From positions 1 through 5,234 of the forward strand of contig JAQSYB010000291.1 of the NCBI GenBank assembly GCA_029256365.1: a stretch of 5,234 nucleotides of DNA, in the 5' to 3' direction. Each line of letters begins with the position of its first letter. The first letter of the stretch is position 1. The DNA comes from Clostridia bacterium. GTDB lineage: Bacteria > Bacillota > Clostridia > Lutisporales > Lutisporaceae. This document shows, piece after piece, positions 1-5,189 of the stretch. The notes beneath the pieces are model-generated. The model worked only from the letters and a program-made list of their open reading frames with translations. It did not search any database and was not told the DNA's origin. Both the position numbers and the translations under genes were made by a program.

Positions 1-668
1 CCCTCTCGCAAAAGCTGACTGCACAATACCTTCAAGCATTTGGTAGCCAAGCCCTTGCCTTGAAACGCAGCAGCAGTACCGACACCTACAATAATTGCGG
101 AATCCCGCTCCTCAAACTCACTCTGTACCACACAGACTATCCTGCCCTCCTGCCGGATGCATACTCCACGACCTCGACTGCTGCTCAATCGTTTTTCCAT
201 GACACGCTTTCCGCTAAAGGAGGTAAATACCTCTTCATAAAGCTCTACAACCTGGTCCAAATCCTCTAGCTTTAATGGCTCTACTTCAGAATAATCCTCA
301 AAACCTTTTGATTTGCTATCCAGCCTAGCAATGAATCCCCCATCCTTTACTGTAGAAAACAAGCCTTTGTCTAAGAGCTTATCGCAGTAACTGCGGGGAG
401 ATATCAGGGAGTCAAATTCCAATGTGGATATATGGGTTGCAAAGCCGTCTACGTCAAATTCTCCTTTGGCATAAAACTGCAAATTTCCGGACAGCCTCTT
501 CAATAGGACTGCCTTTAACTTGCCATTTCTATCCCACTCACCAGCTATATTCTCATATGCCGGCTTATCACCTTCCAGACTGAGCCTTATAAAATAGTTC
601 CTTGCACTGTCCTGCCTTATAAATTGATAAACCTGCGGATATTCTTCCTTCAGAACCTCTCTAATCAC
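1..668 (-). CDS. GNAT-family N-acetyltransferase, 3' end cut by window edge
   Basis: The minus-strand frame is open from a GTG at 668 to the left edge, giving 222 complete codons with no stop, so the C-terminus is missing. The start is chosen because GAGGTG lies 6 bases upstream of GTG. The second half is a GNAT (acetyl-CoA-dependent N-acetyltransferase) domain: a new segment begins near residue 130 (EPLKLEDLDQVVELYEEVF), and the acetyl-CoA-binding motif A appears as a hydrophobic strand (AIIVGVGT, about 191-198) followed by Q203-G-K-G-L-A208, matching Q/R-x-x-G-x-G/A. The first 125 or so residues are a separate region rich in charged and aromatic residues that I do not recognise; it may be a degenerate GNAT-like or substrate-recognition domain. 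The acceptor substrate cannot be told. The gene starts 45 bases after the MFS transporter stop with no hairpin between, so the two are probably co-transcribed. GNAT membership is firm; any function beyond that is not supported. Confidence 0.85.
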   Translation of the reverse strand, partial: MIREVLKEEYPQVYQFIRQDSARNYFIRLSLEGDKPAYENIAGEWDRNGKLKAVLLKRLSGNLQFYAKGEFDVDGFATHISTLEFDSLISPRSYCDKLLDKGLFSTVKDGGFIARLDSKSKGFEDYSEVEPLKLEDLDQVVELYEEVFTSFSGKRVMEKRLSSSRGRGVCIRQEGRIVCVVQSEFEERDSAIIVGVGTAAAFQGKGLATKCLKVLCSQLLRE

Positions 669-713
669 TCTAGTCACCTCAATTATCGTATCGTTGTAGC
701 TTCTTTCATTATA

Positions 714-1901
714 CTATTGATTGGGCTCCCCTAATAGAACCTTTTTCAGTTTGCTGAGGAAATAGCCTGATACAATAGGGGCTAAGCCGATGAATACCAA
801 GTACCACTGCAATAGTTTGATTTCTGCTGAAATATGAAGCAGTATCAGAAGTATTCCTACACTTACAATCCGCCCTCCATTTAACATCAAATCTCTATTA
901 ATCATATATTCAACTCTCAAATCCTCATCATGGGCTCTGTTTATCACATTATAGGTAGAGGATGTAAGCTGTATCATATAAAAAGGGATAAACAAGGCAT
1001 CTGCTATCACATAAAATAATAAGGTGCTGTATTCAACCTTTAACCCTAAGCCCAAGATTGCAACAAAGGATCCTATGGTTCCAATCATTATGGAAAGCTT
1101 TCGCTGGGGTGGTTTAATTACCTTTTGTACCAATACATATGACATAGAGGATATCAGAGAGGCAAATAAGGTAAGCTGCCCCAAGGACAATTCACTTTTG
1201 GTGGTCTCAATGATCAGTATATTGACCAAAAAAACAATTATTACGTCTCTAAAACCCCATGAGACAGTACTTCTGCGTATCATGCCCCACTCCTCACAGT
1301 TGTTGGAAAATGCCTTTTTAAAATCTAATTTCCCTGCATAATTCTTACATCTTAAAGCCAGGCTTATCAGCAGCAGCACGATAAAAATGGTAAGAGTAAT
1401 TGCAAAAACGATATTATAGCCTGTCACACCTTCAAACCTGCTTATGATATAAGCTGCCGTTATCGGGGAAGCAGCCGATGCAATTCCTGCACAGCTTCCA
1501 TTGAAGCCGTTAAAGGTATCTCTATTATTGGTATCTGTATAATCAAAGCATAATGTATTAAAGGCCAGCCAATAAAAGCCTGACCCAATGCCATGGATAA
1601 CGCCCAAAACATATATGTATGCTCCACCCTTGCCACCAACCCACAGGATTACAGCAAAAAATATTGTGTAGGCCAGTAGTCCAAGCCTTAAAGGCCATAT
1701 TCCATTTTTTCGCTTCGCAATGATTCCTGCAAGTATAAATACCATTGGAATAACAATATAATGCATCAGATTATAAATAACGATGACTTTAAAATCCTTG
1801 GTCTGCTTCCAGAAAAAAACATTCACAAAAATATTTGAAAGCCCCATAGCAAATGTAAATAAAGTACTTACAAGCAATAGAGCCTTAGCATCTTTACACA
1901 T
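714..1901 (-). CDS. MFS transporter, 12 membrane segments, substrate unknown
   Basis: This 395-residue protein is strongly hydrophobic, with about twelve predicted membrane helices (roughly 8-30, 41-62, 70-89, 96-118, 138-156, 164-184, 214-233, 240-258, 269-288, 291-313, 343-357 and 365-385) and a longer charged loop at about 185-213. That six-plus-six layout and length fit a major facilitator superfamily secondary transporter in the cytoplasmic membrane. Recognisable conserved pieces are the basic loop after helix 2 (AKRKNG, 62-67), the segment GIGSGFYWLAFNTLCFDYT (104-122) followed by NNRDTFNGFNG (125-135), and VEYMINRDLMLNGGR (330-344). From memory these resemble the Bacillus YqgE-type group of uncharacterised MFS proteins; I could not confirm this by alignment. 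The ATG is preceded by AGGAG with 5 bases of spacing. The downstream GNAT gene suggests a shared transcript, possibly for export or modification of a small molecule, but nothing here identifies the substrate or direction of transport. Confidence 0.88.
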   Translation of the reverse strand: MCKDAKALLLVSTLFTFAMGLSNIFVNVFFWKQTKDFKVIVIYNLMHYIVIPMVFILAGIIAKRKNGIWPLRLGLLAYTIFFAVILWVGGKGGAYIYVLGVIHGIGSGFYWLAFNTLCFDYTDTNNRDTFNGFNGSCAGIASAASPITAAYIISRFEGVTGYNIVFAITLTIFIVLLLISLALRCKNYAGKLDFKKAFSNNCEEWGMIRRSTVSWGFRDVIIVFLVNILIIETTKSELSLGQLTLFASLISSMSYVLVQKVIKPPQRKLSIMIGTIGSFVAILGLGLKVEYSTLLFYVIADALFIPFYMIQLTSSTYNVINRAHDEDLRVEYMINRDLMLNGGRIVSVGILLILLHISAEIKLLQWYLVFIGLAPIVSGYFLSKLKKVLLGEPNQ

Positions 1902-1967
1902 AATATCTCCTATTCACTCAATAAAGCTTAGTTTATGTCTTCATTCGCTTTTTTCATGCCTTACTAT

Positions 1968-1979
1968 TATGTGCACATA
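1968..1979 (-). promoter_or_regulatory. 12-base perfect palindrome, possible operator of the MFS gene
   Basis: TATGTGCACATA is a perfect 12-base palindrome centred 73 bases upstream of the transporter ATG. Its minus-strand part TGTGCACATA recurs upstream of the M15 peptidase gene at nearly the same distance from the start. The end of the palindrome overlaps CATAAT, a passable -10 element, but I find no -35 at proper spacing, so a promoter cannot be fixed. A dimeric regulator binding here is an inference only. Confidence 0.3.
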
Positions 1980-2000
1980 TGCAGCCAATTCATGACTGAT

Positions 2001-2012
2001 TTTACATGTAAA
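2001..2012. promoter_or_regulatory. 12-base palindrome between the broken amidase gene and the MFS gene
   Basis: TTTACATGTAAA is a perfect palindrome 10 bases past the stop of the amidase fragment and 100 bases before the transporter start. It is AT-rich, has no loop and is not followed by a T-run on the minus strand, so it is a poor terminator. It could be a regulator site for the MFS-GNAT pair or simply chance in AT-rich DNA. No convincing terminator separates the amidase gene from the transporter gene. Confidence 0.2.
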
Positions 2013-2022
2013 TTTTGTATTT

Positions 2023-2559
2023 TTAATAATGCACCCTCACGATCCAATATTTAATGCTTGAATTGCTCCAGCCCAAATCCCAAGGCACCTTATTGCGATC
2101 TGTATTATGGCAGCTTACCAGGGCATAACCTTTTGAGTCAATTCCCGTTACCACAGAAATATGGTTAATGTCTCCTTTTTTCTCATAGGCTATAAAATCC
2201 CCGGGCAGCAGCTTGTAGGAGGCTTTATAAACCTTTTCGTAGTTTCCATAGGCAATCAATGATGCTCTTCCGCTGTTTATCATATAATTCTTGAAGCCTT
2301 CCGCATTCACCCACGATCGGGTGGCTCCACCTTTATCATAGCTCCAGCCAGAAGTCTTCCTGAATTTTCCTCCCTCGTGCAGCACCTGTGATGCAAAATT
2401 AGCACAATCTCCGCCTAGAGAATTGTAGTTTCTATAAGCCTTATTGTATTTAAATCCAAACTGCTCTTCACTTGCAGCGCCACAATATCTATCTGCATAT
2501 TCTACTGCCGCAATTCTTCTCTCTAACATACCAGATAGGTCTTTTCTCTCCTGAGACAA
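2023..2559 (-). CDS. Amidase-domain fragment (putative cysteine amidase / cell-wall hydrolase domain)
   Basis: The 178-residue frame is opened at a TTG. It carries the hallmark of the 'putative amidase domain' family (Amidase_6, an NlpC/P60- or CHAP-like cysteine hydrolase): YNKAYRNYNSLGGDCANFASQ (38-58), with C52 as likely nucleophile, H133 in INHISVVTG as likely general base, and HNTD (151-154) as the likely third polar site. The segment KLLPGDFIAYE (116-126) is also typical of papain-like peptidoglycan hydrolases. The catalytic domain thus looks complete, but there is no signal peptide or membrane segment, which is odd for an enzyme expected to work outside the cell. AAAGGA lies 7 bases before the TTG and could give weak internal initiation, yet those bases also encode IKEYI of the apparent native frame, so the start is probably an artefact of the frame break. 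A second possible start is Met11. The substrate is not established for most members of the family. Confidence 0.7.
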   Translation of the reverse strand: MSQERKDLSGMLERRIAAVEYADRYCGAASEEQFGFKYNKAYRNYNSLGGDCANFASQVLHEGGKFRKTSGWSYDKGGATRSWVNAEGFKNYMINSGRASLIAYGNYEKVYKASYKLLPGDFIAYEKKGDINHISVVTGIDSKGYALVSCHNTDRNKVPWDLGWSNSSIKYWIVRVHY

Positions 2560-3040
2560 TATGTATTCCTTTATCTAGTACATGATATGTCCCTATTCTA
2601 AAGGTATTTACCTCATCTGGTCTTCCTTCATAAGTATATTTATATTCTGTAGAGCAGAGAAGATTGATTGCTATTTTATCACCCTTATCCTTTATGCTTC
2701 TAAATACCACTGTTGGGTTGATTTCAATAAATTTGGCACCTTGCTTTTTCTCCCAATTGTGTAGGTATTTTACCTTTCTGTACTCATATTCATATGCCCA
2801 TGTCCCATACTTTGTATTGGTATCATACATGGACTTTATCAAGTCGATATCTCCATTTATGATAGCTATATTTCTATTTTGGAACATCTCTCGAACCTCT
2901 GCCTGCACCTCTATATCCGGATTAAACACAGTCTTTAAAAGTCCTCCCGATAAACCTGTGTCCAAGGCAGCTATCATGGCTATTATAATCAATAGATTGA
3001 TTAGCCTCGGCTTATATTTCTCTACAAAAGCAATTCGCAT
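2489..3040 (-). CDS. Membrane-anchored N-terminal fragment of the disrupted amidase protein
   Basis: This 183-residue frame starts at an ATG with GAGGGG 9 bases upstream, a strong ribosome site. Residues 1-12 are basic, 13-26 (LINLLIIIAMIAAL) form one hydrophobic segment acting as a signal anchor or signal peptide, and about 44-156 form an extracellular alpha/beta region rich in Tyr, Lys and Glu (WAYEYEYRKVKYLHNW at 81-96, EYKYTYEG at 132-139, FRIGTYHVLD at 147-156). This is the kind of N-domain that precedes the amidase domain in clostridial homologues, as I recall them. The last 27 residues, after D156, include CGSRIC and do not resemble the family; the same bases read well in the other frame as the start of the amidase half. 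The frame overlaps the downstream fragment by 71 bases. The product would probably be a secreted stub with no catalytic function. Confidence 0.65.
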   Translation of the reverse strand: MRIAFVEKYKPRLINLLIIIAMIAALDTGLSGGLLKTVFNPDIEVQAEVREMFQNRNIAIINGDIDLIKSMYDTNTKYGTWAYEYEYRKVKYLHNWEKKQGAKFIEINPTVVFRSIKDKGDKIAINLLCSTEYKYTYEGRPDEVNTFRIGTYHVLDKGIHIVSGEKRPIWYVREKNCGSRICR

Positions 3041-3090
3041 AGCATGATTCCCCTCTGATTTATTATAAAATATTGCTTATATCTAATATA

Positions 3091-3108
3091 TTGCATACCC
3101 TATGCTAA
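3091..3108 (-). promoter_or_regulatory. Imperfect inverted repeat upstream of the amidase gene
   Basis: On the minus strand TTAGCATAGGGTATGCAA has arms TTaGCATA and TATGCaA around GGG: seven of eight pairs match. It sits about 51-68 bases before the ATG at 3040, in the promoter-sized gap left after the M15 terminators, and TTAGCA within it could act as a weak -35. It may be an operator, but a well-spaced -10 is not evident. Confidence 0.25.
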
Positions 3109-3132
3109 AAAGTACTAAATCTAATGCTGCAA

Positions 3133-3158
3133 TAAAAAAAACTGCAACCCATGCAGTT
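3133..3158 (-). terminator. Rho-independent terminator downstream of the M15 peptidase gene
   Basis: On the minus strand AACTGCA-TGGGT-TGCAGTT forms a 7-pair stem with a 5-base loop, and its last two T bases run straight into six more, for eight in all. This is a canonical intrinsic terminator about 50 bases past the peptidase stop, and it separates that gene from the amidase gene. Confidence 0.8.
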
Positions 3159-3181
3159 CCAATCAAATTATGATATTTAAA

Positions 3182-3206
3182 TCGGACAGGCATTTTACCT
3201 GCCCGA
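3182..3206 (-). terminator. Strong hairpin just after the M15 peptidase stop
   Basis: On the minus strand TCGGGCAGG-TAAAATG-CCTGTCCGA forms a 9-pair GC-rich stem (one G-T pair) beginning 4 bases after the stop codon. The following ATTTAAAT is a poor U-tract, so it may be a leaky terminator or a 3'-end stabilising hairpin that works with the better terminator at 3133-3158. The G-T pair exists only in the minus-strand transcript (the plus strand has A-C), which supports use in that direction. Confidence 0.6.
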
Positions 3207-3209
3207 CTA

Positions 3210-4151
3210 TTATTTCAAGGCATTTTCAATTTTTTCTATTCGCTCCTTTGTCTGATTGTTCTCTGGTGCACCTTTGTACCAAGGGTCAGCAGCCTTTCTT
3301 TCTCCACCGAAATATCTAGCCTTCATAATTATTTCAGGTCTATACTCAAAGTGCAGTGTATCAAAATGTCCCCATTTGCCTCCCCAAACAAAGTGATGTC
3401 TTTCAAATATCTCTACAATTTCTATCGGATAGGATGCAAGCCGCTCCTGTCCTTCTTCCCTGGATGCCCACTTCCAATAATCTCTCTTATCTCGAGCCAA
3501 ATCAATTGCTATGCCAAATGCATGCGGGCTTAAGCGGTTTGTGCCCGATATCACTCTGTAGTTATAAGTTCCGCTGCTTGGAAAAGCTGCTGCCGCTACC
3601 TTGCTATTGCTCTGTGACAAAGGTATGAGCTCTTCCATTGCAGATTTTAGCGCCTCGCCAGCTCCGTTGCTATTGTTGAACTGAAAGCTTCTACCTCCTG
3701 CTTTTATGTTTGCAAGCTTTTTCTCCACTTGCTGCTGACTGCCTCCATATGCCTCCTTTAACAATCCATATGCTCTAACTCTACCGGGGTCAAAGTCATT
3801 TTCCATTAATCCCCTTGTTGTATTCAATGGATAAGGCTGCTCCAGCATATCCTGCAAGTCCGGATTGGCCATTTTACTCTCAATATTCTTTTGCATTTTA
3901 TCATCATAAATAAGCTTTGCTCCAGATTTTAAAACAATATAAACCTTTTCATCTTCTGCCTTTTGTATATCTATTATATGCTCAGGGTAAGCCAGCATCA
4001 GACTTAAAATATCCTGTTTCATTTCAATGTCATAGGGTGAACTCAACATGGGTTTTACAAAGGCACTGCTTTGATTTGGTTCATTTACAATAGAAGCCGC
4101 GGCTGCAAGCAATATCAGCATCATAAATATAAAAACAATTGTTTTTTTCAT
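3210..4151 (-). CDS. Secreted M15-family zinc metallopeptidase (D,D- or L,D-peptidase type)
   Basis: This 313-residue protein probably cuts peptide cross-links or stems of peptidoglycan outside the membrane. Residues 1-20 are a signal sequence or anchor (KK followed by a hydrophobic run with AAAA); there is no lipobox cysteine. Residues about 40-125 form a conserved N-region (LAYPEHI at 53-59, IYDDK at 81-85, DFDPGRVRAYGLL at 119-131). The C-terminal catalytic domain has SPHAFGIAIDLA (208-219), matching SxHxxGxAxD with zinc ligands H210 and D217, and then WGGKWGHFDTLHFEY (256-270), in which H267 is the third zinc ligand and D264 the likely catalytic acid at the usual H-minus-3 position. All key residues are present, so it should be active. 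AGAGG lies about 8 bases before the ATG. Terminators on both sides make it a single-gene unit. The exact bond cut (D-Ala-D-Ala or L-Ala-D-Glu) cannot be decided from sequence. Confidence 0.88.
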   Translation of the reverse strand: MKKTIVFIFMMLILLAAAASIVNEPNQSSAFVKPMLSSPYDIEMKQDILSLMLAYPEHIIDIQKAEDEKVYIVLKSGAKLIYDDKMQKNIESKMANPDLQDMLEQPYPLNTTRGLMENDFDPGRVRAYGLLKEAYGGSQQQVEKKLANIKAGGRSFQFNNSNGAGEALKSAMEELIPLSQSNSKVAAAAFPSSGTYNYRVISGTNRLSPHAFGIAIDLARDKRDYWKWASREEGQERLASYPIEIVEIFERHHFVWGGKWGHFDTLHFEYRPEIIMKARYFGGERKAADPWYKGAPENNQTKERIEKIENALK

Positions 4152-4216
4152 GGTTTTTACCTCTTAGATTGCATATTTTTATTCCATAGTTATATGCTTT
4201 CCACTACATTGCTTGA

Positions 4217-4226
4217 TATGTGCACA
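4217..4226 (-). promoter_or_regulatory. TGTGCACATA element upstream of the M15 peptidase gene
   Basis: The minus strand reads TGTGCACATA from 4226 to 4217, 66-75 bases upstream of the peptidase ATG. The same ten bases in the same orientation lie 67-76 bases upstream of the MFS ATG. The core TGTGCACA is palindromic. It directly abuts the T-run of the exonuclease-gene terminator, so it lies at the start of the peptidase promoter region. A TATAAC at about 30-40 bases from the start could be a -10 but has no good -35. Confidence 0.3.
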
Positions 4227-4269
4227 AAAAAATAGCATAGGTCTCAATAAAAGACATATGCTATTTTTT
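4227..4269 (-). terminator. Bidirectional Rho-independent terminator between xth and the M15 gene
   Basis: The arms AAAAAATAGCATA and TATGCTATTTTTT pair over 13 bases; after one mismatch GTCT pairs with AGAC, closing a 7-base loop (CAATAAA). The A-run on one side and T-run on the other give a U-tract in either direction, with a run of seven T bases on the minus strand. It is the second terminator after the exonuclease gene and seals it from the M15 gene. Confidence 0.85.
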
Positions 4270-4306
4270 ATTTCATTTTTTGATTGTTTTTCAAGTCAAT
4301 ATCAAA

Positions 4307-4328
4307 AGAGCATTTCTAAAAATGCTCT
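4307..4328 (-). terminator. Terminator hairpin 6 bases after the xth stop codon
   Basis: The minus strand forms AGAGCATTT-TTAG-AAATGCTCT, a 9-pair stem with a 4-base loop, followed by TTTGATATT. The T-tract is short, so some read-through to the second terminator at 4227-4269 is likely. Confidence 0.7.
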
Positions 4329-4334
4329 CAACTT

Positions 4335-5087
4335 TTACTTTATAACCAGCTCAACTGGGCAGTGATCTGAACCAAGTGTTTCAGGATAAATCCCTGCACT
4401 TACCAATCTTTCCTTTAACCTTTCAGATACCACAAAGTAATCTATGCGCCACCCTGCATTGTTGGCTCTGGCATTGAAGCGGTAGGACCACCAAGTATAT
4501 GCGCCTTCCACCTCTGGGCTGAAATATCTGTATGTATCAATGAAGCCTTCCCCTAATAGCTCTGTAAACTTGCTTCTTTCTTCATCGGTAAAGCCAGCAT
4601 TTTTTCTATTGCTGCCAGGATTCTTCAAATCGATTTCTTTATGGGCTACATTTAAGTCTCCGCAAAGTATAACAGGCTTCTTGCTATCCAATTCCTTGAT
4701 ATAGGATTTAAAATCATCTTCCCAATTCATTCTATAGTCAAGACGTGCCAGCTCCTGCTGAGAATTAGGTGTATAACAAGTAACTGCATAGAAATCTTCA
4801 AATTCCAAGGTAATGACTCTGCCTTCCTTGTCATGCTCTTCTTTGTTAATGCCATAGCTGACACTTAAAGGTTTTTCCTTACAAAACATAGCAGTTCCGG
4901 AGTAGCCCTTCTTTTCTGCATAGTTCCAGTATTGATGATAGCCCTCTAAATCCAAATCTATCTGTCCTGCTTGCAGCTTTGTTTCCTGCAAACAAAATAT
5001 ATCCGCATCTATTTCCTTAAAAAAGTCTAGAAATCCTTTTTGCACACAAGCTCTGATTCCATTTACATTCCATGAAATAAACTTCAT
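4335..5087 (-). CDS. xth: Exodeoxyribonuclease III / class II AP endonuclease
   Basis: The 250-residue protein matches the ExoIII/ExoA family in length (about 250-270) and in every motif: WNVNG (6-10, N7), QETK (34-37, metal-binding E35), GYSGTA (61-66), YTPN (105-108, Y105), GDLNVAH (143-149, D144 and N146), GWRIDYF (212-218, D216) and GSDHCPVE (239-246, D241 and H242). These correspond to the metal-binding, phosphate-binding and catalytic residues of the exonuclease-endonuclease-phosphatase fold. The enzyme incises DNA 5' of abasic sites in base-excision repair and removes 3'-blocking groups, with 3'-to-5' exonuclease activity in many members. It acts in the cytoplasm with Mg2+. GGAGAG lies 7 bases before the ATG. 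The Bacillus orthologue is called exoA. It is transcribed alone from the promoter at 5121-5144 and ends at two tandem terminators. It appears intact and is the most certain call in the window. Confidence 0.97.
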   Translation of the reverse strand: MKFISWNVNGIRACVQKGFLDFFKEIDADIFCLQETKLQAGQIDLDLEGYHQYWNYAEKKGYSGTAMFCKEKPLSVSYGINKEEHDKEGRVITLEFEDFYAVTCYTPNSQQELARLDYRMNWEDDFKSYIKELDSKKPVILCGDLNVAHKEIDLKNPGSNRKNAGFTDEERSKFTELLGEGFIDTYRYFSPEVEGAYTWWSYRFNARANNAGWRIDYFVVSERLKERLVSAGIYPETLGSDHCPVELVIK

Positions 5088-5120
5088 TCCAATTCTCTCC
5101 TTTGTACAGCTTTTAGTTTT

Positions 5121-5144
5121 ATTATAGCATTATGCATATGTCAA
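5121..5144 (-). promoter_or_regulatory. Extended -10 promoter of the xth gene
   Basis: The minus strand has TGCTATAAT (5129-5121), a perfect extended -10 element, about 34 bases before the start codon. A perfect TTGACA occurs at 5144-5139, but only 12 bases separate it from TATAAT, too short for a normal -35. Either the extended -10 works without it, or TTGACA pairs with TAAAAC 17 bases downstream. The sequence between contains the palindrome ATGCAT. Confidence 0.6.
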
Positions 5145-5169
5145 ATTCCAGCCATAGAAATAAAATCAA

Positions 5170-5189
5170 AGGCACCCTTTCAGGTGCCT
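5170..5189 (-). terminator. Terminator of a minus-strand gene beyond the right edge
   Basis: On the minus strand AGGCACC-TGAAAG-GGTGCCT makes a 7-pair GC-rich stem with a 6-base loop, followed by TTGATTTTATTTC. It lies upstream of the xth promoter, so it should end a transcript entering from the right. No coding end can be fixed in 5190-5234; stops occur there in two of the three minus frames. Confidence 0.7.

Larger units (their letters stand above)
2023..3040 (-). pseudogene. Secreted amidase-domain (Amidase_6-type) protein gene, disrupted by a frame break
   Basis: Two overlapping minus-strand frames (2489-3040 and 2023-2559) look like the two halves of one gene. The first supplies a membrane anchor and extracellular N-domain, the second a cysteine amidase domain that would need export but has no signal of its own. 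The first frame looks native to about residue 156 (FRIGTYHVLD), then becomes an atypical tail ending at 2489. The second frame reads sensibly back to IKEYI (codons 2574-2560), just before an in-frame TAG at 2577-2575. The join therefore falls at about 2572-2578 and requires a +1 shift, as left by loss of 3n+2 bases or gain of 3n+1. Joined, the product would be about 339 residues, somewhat short for such two-domain proteins as I recall them, and the aromatic WY..DPF-type segment I would expect between the halves is absent. I favour an out-of-frame deletion; a sequencing error or genuine two-gene expression is less likely. Confidence 0.65.

Noticed and set aside
60..269. Plus-strand open frame of 69 codons
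   Set aside because: It lies opposite the GNAT gene, whose minus frame contains the acetyl-CoA-binding motif.
1024..1341. Plus-strand open frame of 105 codons
   Set aside because: It is antisense to the MFS gene, whose membrane topology and conserved motifs are clear; there is no independent evidence of coding.
1964..1972. Sporulation (sigma-G-like) promoter before the MFS gene
   Set aside because: CATAATA matches the -10 consensus, but no acceptable -35 lies at the required spacing, and the M15 copy of the region does not share the match.
2489..2580. Programmed ribosomal frameshift joining the two amidase frames
   Set aside because: A +1 shift would be needed, but there is no known slippery motif, no zero-frame stop at the shift point and no clear stimulatory structure, and the linker between the domains appears to be missing. 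A mutation is simpler.
2664..3047. Plus-strand open frame of 127 codons (and a 60-codon one at 2582-2764)
   Set aside because: It lies wholly opposite the better-supported minus-strand amidase gene, has no ribosome site I trust and no recognisable motif; it is a shadow.
3750..4090. The N-terminal region of the M15 peptidase as a novel domain fusion
   Set aside because: The LAYPEHI, IYDDK and DFDPGRVRAYG segments are what I recall as a regular conserved part of this M15 subgroup, so it is not specific to this protein.
2023..4151. A new defence or toxin-antitoxin system formed by the two hydrolases
   Set aside because: Both proteins carry export signals or belong to cell-wall hydrolase families, they are separated by terminators, and nothing nearby resembles an immunity or sensor protein.
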